Assembly: GCA_963732345.1 (NCBI GenBank) | Contig: CAVSZI010000020.1 | Coordinates: 1-64,000 of the forward strand | DNA from: Bog-532 sp963732345 | Lineage (GTDB): Bacteria; Actinomycetota; Actinomycetes; Streptosporangiales; Streptosporangiaceae | Direction: 5' to 3' | DNA length: 64,000 bases | Part shown: piece after piece, positions 59,201-64,000 of the stretch | Layout: each line of letters opens with the position of its first letter | Numbering within the stretch: the first letter of the stretch is position 1 | Notes under the pieces: generated by a model | The model's input: only the letters and a program-made list of their open reading frames with translations | Told to the model about the DNA's origin: nothing | The model's database searches: none | Position numbers and translations under genes: made by a program

Positions 59201-60703
59201 TCAGGCGCCGGACGGATCCTGCACCCGGTGCTGCGGGCGCCCCCACCGGTGCCAGGGCCACGACGCTCCACCCCCGCCGTTCTTGACCTTCTGCGGAGTG
59301 GTGTTGAAAGTGGCCGCGATGGCCGCACCGTTACCGTCCACGGTGACCGTGACCGGGTTGGCCAGGCCGAAGTTCTGGCAGTTCAGGTTGGTGAACGACA
59401 TCGCGAGCCGGTTAGCCATGAAGGTGAACAGGTTGTTGCCCACGCCCGGCACCGGGGATGCCCCCGTGGCCAGCAAAGCCTGGTTCCGGGCCAGGAACTG
59501 CGTCTGAATATTGCTGATGCTCTGGCAGAACATCACCGGCGTGCTGTCGGGCGTCCACCAGGAAACCGGCGCCTGCCCGACGTTCGCCCGGTACAGGTCG
59601 GTCTTGGCCACGCTGAAGTTTCCGTCGACCAGGACCATCTCGTCGTTCTCGGGCACCAGGGCGATCGGGCCCTGCTGGCTCTTAGCCGCGGACAGCTCGT
59701 CCAGCGCCTGCGAGGTACCCATCGCCCCGGCCTGGGACAGGTCGGGAGCCTCGAACGGGGTGCAGCCCAGGACCGGATCGACGAAGCCGTCGAGCAGGAT
59801 GTTGTCGCTGCCGTTGTTGATCGGCTCGGCGCCGGCCAGCGCGGCCTTGTTGGCCGCGTTGAACTGTGCCGTCTGGCCGTTGCCGGTCAGCAGGTACGTC
59901 GAGGTCACGTTGTCGCTCGGGTCCTGGTCGACCAGGTCGAAAGAGCGGGTGGAGGGGCAGGCCTGCCCGGTCTGGGGCGAGGTGCCGAGCGCCGGGACCT
60001 TCAGCCTGCCGGTCCCCTCGTCCCAGTAAGCGGTGGCAAAGAACCGGGCGCCATTACAGAAGGACACCTGGCCGAAGATCGAGCCGTGCAGGCCGTTCAC
60101 GCAATTGCCCTCGCGGAGCGCGTTCCGGGTCGCGCCGACCTGCGTCAGGTTGGTGCCGTTGAACCCGAAGTCGATGGTGACCACCGCGTGCCGGGGCAGC
60201 CTGGGCACCACCGGGGCCACGGCGGCCCGCGAGCCCAGGGTGATCACCAGCGGTTCGTACACCGACAGCTGGCCGGTGGCCGGGTTGAGGATCGTCGCCT
60301 GGACGAACGCGCCCAGGTTGGCGAAGTTGGCCATCGTGCACCCGGACTGCTCCGGCGAGGCGCCATCGGGCCCGGTGAGCTGGTACGGCGTGGCCAGGCC
60401 CTCGGCGGTCAGCGGGTTCGCCGGGACGATGATGCTGCAGCTCACGTTGGCGGCCGCCGTCGCAGGCGCGGGTGCCGTCGCCGTGGCCGTCGGGCTCGGC
60501 GACACACTGGCAGACGGGCTGGCCGACGGCATCGCCGACGACGCACCCGCCGCTTGCTGGATGGCCGTGTGCTGCGGCCCACCCGAAAAGCCGAGCATGA
60601 CGCCTAGCGTGAGGCCGAGCGCCATAGGGACAGCAAGCGGGACCGCCCAGCGCGCCGCGCGACTGTGCGGCCGACGCCAAGCAGACCGGCGCCCAGTTGG
60701 CAT
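59201..60703 (-). CDS. Large secreted protein of unknown function
   Basis: 500 residues from ATG at 60703 (GGAGGTGG upstream). Signal peptide or anchor (about 18-42: AARWAVPLAVPMALGLTLGVML), a Ser/Pro/Thr/Ala linker (about 55-85), then a globular part with six or more Cys (VSCSIIVP, SGCTMANFANL, GNCVNG, FCNGARF, QACPSTRSF, LGCTPFE, FCQSIS, LNCQNF), likely disulphide-bonded. Patterns VTIDFGFNGTNLTQ and FMANRLAMSFTNLNCQNFGLANPVTVTVD recur in actinobacterial secreted proteins I cannot name. It ends with a Gly/Trp-rich tail. Its position between two L,D-transpeptidases suggests an envelope role. Confidence 0.7.
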   Translation of the reverse strand: MPTGRRSAWRRPHSRAARWAVPLAVPMALGLTLGVMLGFSGGPQHTAIQQAAGASSAMPSASPSASVSPSPTATATAPAPATAAANVSCSIIVPANPLTAEGLATPYQLTGPDGASPEQSGCTMANFANLGAFVQATILNPATGQLSVYEPLVITLGSRAAVAPVVPRLPRHAVVTIDFGFNGTNLTQVGATRNALREGNCVNGLHGSIFGQVSFCNGARFFATAYWDEGTGRLKVPALGTSPQTGQACPSTRSFDLVDQDPSDNVTSTYLLTGNGQTAQFNAANKAALAGAEPINNGSDNILLDGFVDPVLGCTPFEAPDLSQAGAMGTSQALDELSAAKSQQGPIALVPENDEMVLVDGNFSVAKTDLYRANVGQAPVSWWTPDSTPVMFCQSISNIQTQFLARNQALLATGASPVPGVGNNLFTFMANRLAMSFTNLNCQNFGLANPVTVTVDGNGAAIAATFNTTPQKVKNGGGGASWPWHRWGRPQHRVQDPSGA

Positions 60704-62100
60704 GAATCCACCTCCGTGTGAACTGCGAAGCTCTCGGTGGATCACCGTAGACCTACGGATCAGCCGATATGTGGCAAATTCGAAAGATCCGGCCATTGTC
60801 CGCTTTCAGCCCGAGTAAGACCGAAAGTCGCAAGCTACTTATTACGGACTTATTACGCCCCAGTTCAGCGGCACGATCGCGGCGAGATAGCTTCGTAATA
60901 GGCGGACCCGGCCTCGCCGGTCACGCCTTCCCGTACCCTTTCCGGCACGATCCGTTACCCCGTGGATAACGGTTCGTAACCAGGTTCCCAGCCCGGGCCC
61001 ACGGCGCCCCGGGCGCGCCGCCCACGTCCCGGCTACCGGGGCGGCGCCGTGGCCCGGCGGGCCGCCGTGGCCCGGCGGCCCGCCGGGCCACGCGCCCGGG
61101 GTCATCCGGCTGATCCGTGCCGTTACCGCCGGGCCCCTCTCCGGCGCAGACGGCCGGTTTATGTGGGTGAAATGGAGCAATCCAGCCCGTTCCGCGCCCG
61201 GAAACGGCGCGTCACCGCATCGTAAGGCGGATAGATCCCGAACGGGCCCTTATCGGGTTTTGCCGGCGTTAGGAGGAAAAGAGAAACCCCGGACCGGCCG
61301 GCGGCAGTGGGGCCGGGGTTGCCCGCAATCGGTCCGGGCGCGGGGCCAGCCAGGTGCGCCCAGCCAGGTACGGGGCCAGCCAGCCAGGTACGGGCGCGGG
61401 GTCAGCCCAGGTAAGGACCCAGCCGAGGTCCGGGGCGGACCTATCCCCGGTTTCCGCCGCGACCAGCGGCACCGGCGCCGAATCGGTCACGCCTCCCCAG
61501 GAGCGGGAAAGACCAGGGAGCGCTCCCGCCCTATTGCCGTCGCAACGGTGCTGATACTCCCGGCCGGGCTCGTTCGGCTTATTGATGGTTTCACCGGCCA
61601 TTTAGCGGGAAAGAATGCGGCACCCGGCGGGGTGCATGGAAAGCGCGCTCCGTAATGACCGGTAATCCGGGTCACGGCCGCGAGAATAATGAATTCCGTA
61701 AAGGGCCGCCAGTACCATCAGGGCCACCTGCCGGCGCCCGCCGGGCCGGCCGGGACCGTCGGGGCGCGCCCCGACACGCCCATGTGGCGTTGTACATGCA
61801 TGACCAGCGCGCAGGCTGGGCACCCTGATGACAGCGGCAGCGAGGTCCCGGGGGGTGCTAGGTGAGAAAGAGGTGGTCACCGCACAGCGGCGGGGGAGAT
61901 ACGCTATGGCTCAGCGCGCCAGCGTCGACGTGGCGCAGCAGCCCACCAGGCGCCGTTCTCCCAGACAGCCACATCGGCCCCGGCATGCTCAGGGGCGGGT
62001 TTCGCCGCACCCATGACGCCCAGACCGTGGAACTGTGTCGTAAACGTTACTGATCTTTGATGTACTGAACGTTTGGCTAAGGGAGCGAGGAGAAGGCGCC
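60704..62100. other. Long non-coding stretch with repeats
   Basis: About 1.4 kb without a credible gene. Very GC-rich inverted and direct repeats around CCGTGGCCCGGCGG (about 61050-61085), short direct repeats of CAGCCAGGTAC-GGG (about 61350-61400) and CCCGA-N11-TCGGG plus TTTT (61237-61261), which may be a terminator. AACGTT occurs twice, 26 bp apart, shortly before the next gene. An AGGAGG at 61270 has no suitable start after it. Confidence 0.5.
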
Positions 62101-63339
62101 GTGTCGTATCCGGATTGGTTCCGCCGCCTGGCATCGGGACGGGGAGCTAACCGCCCGCGCGCAAGGACGCGGACAAGGAAGTCCGTACTGATCACGGCCG
62201 TATCGGCCGCACTCGTCGTGATCGCTGGCGTCGCCCTGCTGCTGGTCGCGCCGGGGAAGACCACGTTGTGGGCCACATCGGTCGCGGCCTCACGACAGGA
62301 CGGGGCCAAGCCGTCTGCGCATCCCGCCGCCGCGCTTCAGGTCACATCGGTCACGCCGGGCTCCAATTCCCGCAGCGTCAACGGGACCGCCCCGATCCAG
62401 GTCGGGTTCTCCGCACCACTGGCGCGGAACTCACCACTGCCCCGGCTGTCTCCCTCGGTGGCGGGCTCCTGGAAGGTCGACGGCGGCTCAGCCACCTTCA
62501 CGCCCGCCGCTGGGTTCCCCGAAGACACCACGGTCACGCTGACCGTCCCGGACGGCTCGTCCGGGACGCGCTCGGCGGCCGGGGCCAAGGCGGGGGCGGG
62601 CGGCTACCTGGCGTCGGGGTTCACCCAGAGCTTCACCACCGCGTCATACTCCACTCTCCGGCTGGAGCAATTGCTGGCCCAGCTCGGTTACCTGCCGCTG
62701 ACCTGGACGTCGTCCGGTACCGCGATCCAGCCCTCGGACACGGCCGGCCAGCTGGCCGCCGCGTACAGCCCGCCGTCCGGCAGCTTCAGCTGGCAGAGCG
62801 GCTATCCCTCGGTGTTGCGCGACTTCTGGTCGGAAGGCTCCAGCAACCTCATCGTCACCGGCGCCGTCCGGGCCTTCCAGTCGGAGCAGGGCCTCACGAT
62901 GGACGGCGTCGCGGGGCCGCAGGTGTGGTCTGACCTGCTCAAGGCGGTCGCCGCCGGGCACAGCAACGGCAACGGGTACACCTACGCGCTGGCCAGCAAA
63001 TCCCTCCCCGAGACGCTGACCATCTGGCACGACGGCCGGGAGGTGCTGAGCACCCCAGCCAACACCGGCATCCCGGCGGCGCCGACCGCGGACGGGACCT
63101 TCCCGGTCTACGAGCGGCTGCCGTTCCAGATCATGCGGGGCACCAACCCCGACGGCAGCACGTACGCCGACCCGGTGTCCTGGGTCTCGTACTTCAACGG
63201 TGGCGACGCCGTGCACTACTTCGACCGTGGTTCCTACGGCTGGCCGCAGAGCCTCGGCTGCGTGGAACTGCCCTACAGCACCGCCAAGATCGCGTACGGG
63301 TACCTGAGCTACGGCAGCCTGGTCACGGTCGCCGGCTGA
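62101..63339 (+). CDS. L,D-transpeptidase with Ig-like and peptidoglycan-binding domains
   Basis: 412 residues from GTG at 62101, AGGAG nine bases upstream. One TM anchor (about 28-50), an Ig-like domain (about 80-180; VTSVTPGSNSRSVNGTAPIQVGFSAPL), a peptidoglycan-binding helical segment (about 255-285; GAVRAFQSEQGLTMDGVAGPQVWSDLL) and YkuD (about 295-412) with the active-site motif YGWPQSLGCVELP (Cys). A second crosslinking enzyme of different domain order from the one at 57722, not a lipoprotein. Confidence 0.9.
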   Translation: MSYPDWFRRLASGRGANRPRARTRTRKSVLITAVSAALVVIAGVALLLVAPGKTTLWATSVAASRQDGAKPSAHPAAALQVTSVTPGSNSRSVNGTAPIQVGFSAPLARNSPLPRLSPSVAGSWKVDGGSATFTPAAGFPEDTTVTLTVPDGSSGTRSAAGAKAGAGGYLASGFTQSFTTASYSTLRLEQLLAQLGYLPLTWTSSGTAIQPSDTAGQLAAAYSPPSGSFSWQSGYPSVLRDFWSEGSSNLIVTGAVRAFQSEQGLTMDGVAGPQVWSDLLKAVAAGHSNGNGYTYALASKSLPETLTIWHDGREVLSTPANTGIPAAPTADGTFPVYERLPFQIMRGTNPDGSTYADPVSWVSYFNGGDAVHYFDRGSYGWPQSLGCVELPYSTAKIAYGYLSYGSLVTVAG

Positions 63340-63386
63340 GAGGCCAGCACCGAGCGGGCCAGCCGTTAGGGAGCAGTCGCGGGTGG

Positions 63387-64000
63387 TTACCGGCTGGCCC
63401 CGGCGGGCACCGCCGGGGCCATGGCCGGGACAAACGCCTCGTCCAGCTCGGCCGGGGCACCAAGGGTCCCGGCCAGCGTCGCCGCGAACCAGCTGGCGGG
63501 GGCCAGGCGCGCGACCCGGGCCGCCTCGGCGAGGGTGTCCACGTCCACGAGCTCGGGAGCCATGTGGATACGCAGCCCCGCCTGGATGAGCCGGACGAGC
63601 TGGGCCCGGCCGGTGAACGGCTCCGACATGGGGACACCGAGCGTCAGGCCGGGATCGGGCAGGCGCAGGCCCAGCATCCAGAATCCGCCGTCCTCGGCCG
63701 GCCCGAACACGGCGTCCGCCATGGTGCGGGCGAGCGGCTCGGCGGCCGACTCGAGCAGACCGGCCGTTACCTGCGGAGTGTCCATGCCGATCAGCACGAT
63801 CGGCACCGGGAGGGCCGTGTAGGTGTCCCACATGGCGGCGGCGATGCGCTCGTCGAGCCCGCCGCCGCGCTGCTGGATCACGTCGAAGCCGTCCGGCAGC
63901 CAGGGCCCGGGCTCACCGGCCAAGGCGAGGACCCGGCGGATGACCCGGGTGCGGCGCACCGCCTCCAGCGTGTCGGTGAGGGCGGCCTCGGCCAGCGCGG
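63387..64000 (-). CDS. DUF2064/TIGR04282-like glycosyltransferase-fold protein (partial)
   Basis: At least 204 residues; the N-terminus is beyond the window edge (the frame is open to 64000, reading ALAEAALTDTLEAVRRTRVIRRVLALAGEPGPW). Conserved segments: GGGLDERIAAAM, VLIGMDTPQVTAGLLESA, DAVFGPAEDGGFWMLGLR and GVPMSEPFTGRAQLVRLIQAGL. This is the nucleotide-sugar-transferase fold of the family annotated with arsenosugar biosynthesis, but most actinobacterial members have no proven substrate. Confidence 0.85.
   Translation of the reverse strand, partial: ALAEAALTDTLEAVRRTRVIRRVLALAGEPGPWLPDGFDVIQQRGGGLDERIAAAMWDTYTALPVPIVLIGMDTPQVTAGLLESAAEPLARTMADAVFGPAEDGGFWMLGLRLPDPGLTLGVPMSEPFTGRAQLVRLIQAGLRIHMAPELVDVDTLAEAARVARLAPASWFAATLAGTLGAPAELDEAFVPAMAPAVPAGASR

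Noticed and set aside
59228..60607. 459-codon rightward frame
   Set aside because: Antisense shadow of the secreted protein gene, which has a strong Shine-Dalgarno and signal peptide.
61800..62100. c-di-AMP (ydaO-type) riboswitch before the second L,D-transpeptidase
   Set aside because: Such riboswitches are common before actinobacterial wall enzymes, but I could not find the conserved core sequence or pairing.

Overview
The window comes from a GC-rich actinomycete chromosome. The evidence is the very high G+C at third codon positions, GTG and TTG starts, actinobacterial protein families (DevR/DosR-like regulator, L,D-transpeptidases with Ig-like modules, Lnt, UPF0158, many VapBC-type pairs) and 4-nt translational overlaps. 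No 16S rRNA or other species marker is present, so the genus cannot be fixed; an actinomycete such as a member of Streptosporangiales or a relative of Frankia is a guess. The window splits into an accessory half (1 to about 29,300) and a mostly chromosomal half (about 29,300 to 64,000).

Accessory half. This is a hotspot of integrated and decaying mobile DNA. It holds two broken tyrosine integrases, each with its own excisionase (int1/xis1 at 76-3114; int2/xis2 at 19253-21062), a third integrase fragment (25.4-25.8 kb), the 3' end of a tRNA or tmRNA gene used as an attachment site (19160-19194), and five copies of a 24-bp two-part repeat. In four of the five the repeat is followed 44-45 bp later by CCTGC, and the flanking sequence is related over as much as 120 bp; I read these as att-like modules separating cargo blocks. 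Insertion sequences have landed in genes with target duplications that can still be read: an IS4-family element in int1 (10-bp TSD), an IS5-family element in a methyltransferase gene (TA), an ISL3-family element in a small conserved gene (8-bp TSD), another IS4-family element nested in that ISL3 (10-bp TSD), a Tn554-like three-gene recombinase transposon inside an ISKra4-like element, and two MITE-like palindromic elements (114 bp and 92 bp, each with an 8-bp TSD). Removing the inserts restores open frames of 407, 271, 168 and 131 codons. The cargo also includes small membrane proteins, a UPF0158 protein, an HxlR regulator with a divergent methyltransferase, a CBS-BON protein and several toxin-antitoxin pairs, two of them damaged.

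Chromosomal half. An MFS exporter faces a complete phosphate uptake operon transcribed leftward (pstS-pstC-pstA-pstB-uspA-like-phoU), with a possible PhoP box upstream of pstS. Next come a DevR-like response regulator and a rightward cluster of probable signalling plus envelope-polymer genes: a response regulator fused to a PIG-L deacetylase, an ATP-grasp ligase, a PHP phosphoesterase, a processive family-2 glycosyltransferase, a 63-residue one-TM protein, a hybrid histidine kinase and a second, paralogous 64-residue one-TM protein. A ~50-bp promoter-like element is repeated in front of the first gene and of the last. This is the best candidate in the window for an undescribed system.

The rest is housekeeping and envelope biology: NUDIX hydrolase, VIT-family transporter, THUMP-like methyltransferase plus proA, a DHA2 exporter, an S53 peptidase remnant, a DMT exporter, a Gly/Ser-rich membrane protein ending in two cysteines, apolipoprotein N-acyltransferase (lnt), two L,D-transpeptidases around a large secreted protein of unknown function, and at the right edge a partial DUF2064/TIGR04282-like protein.
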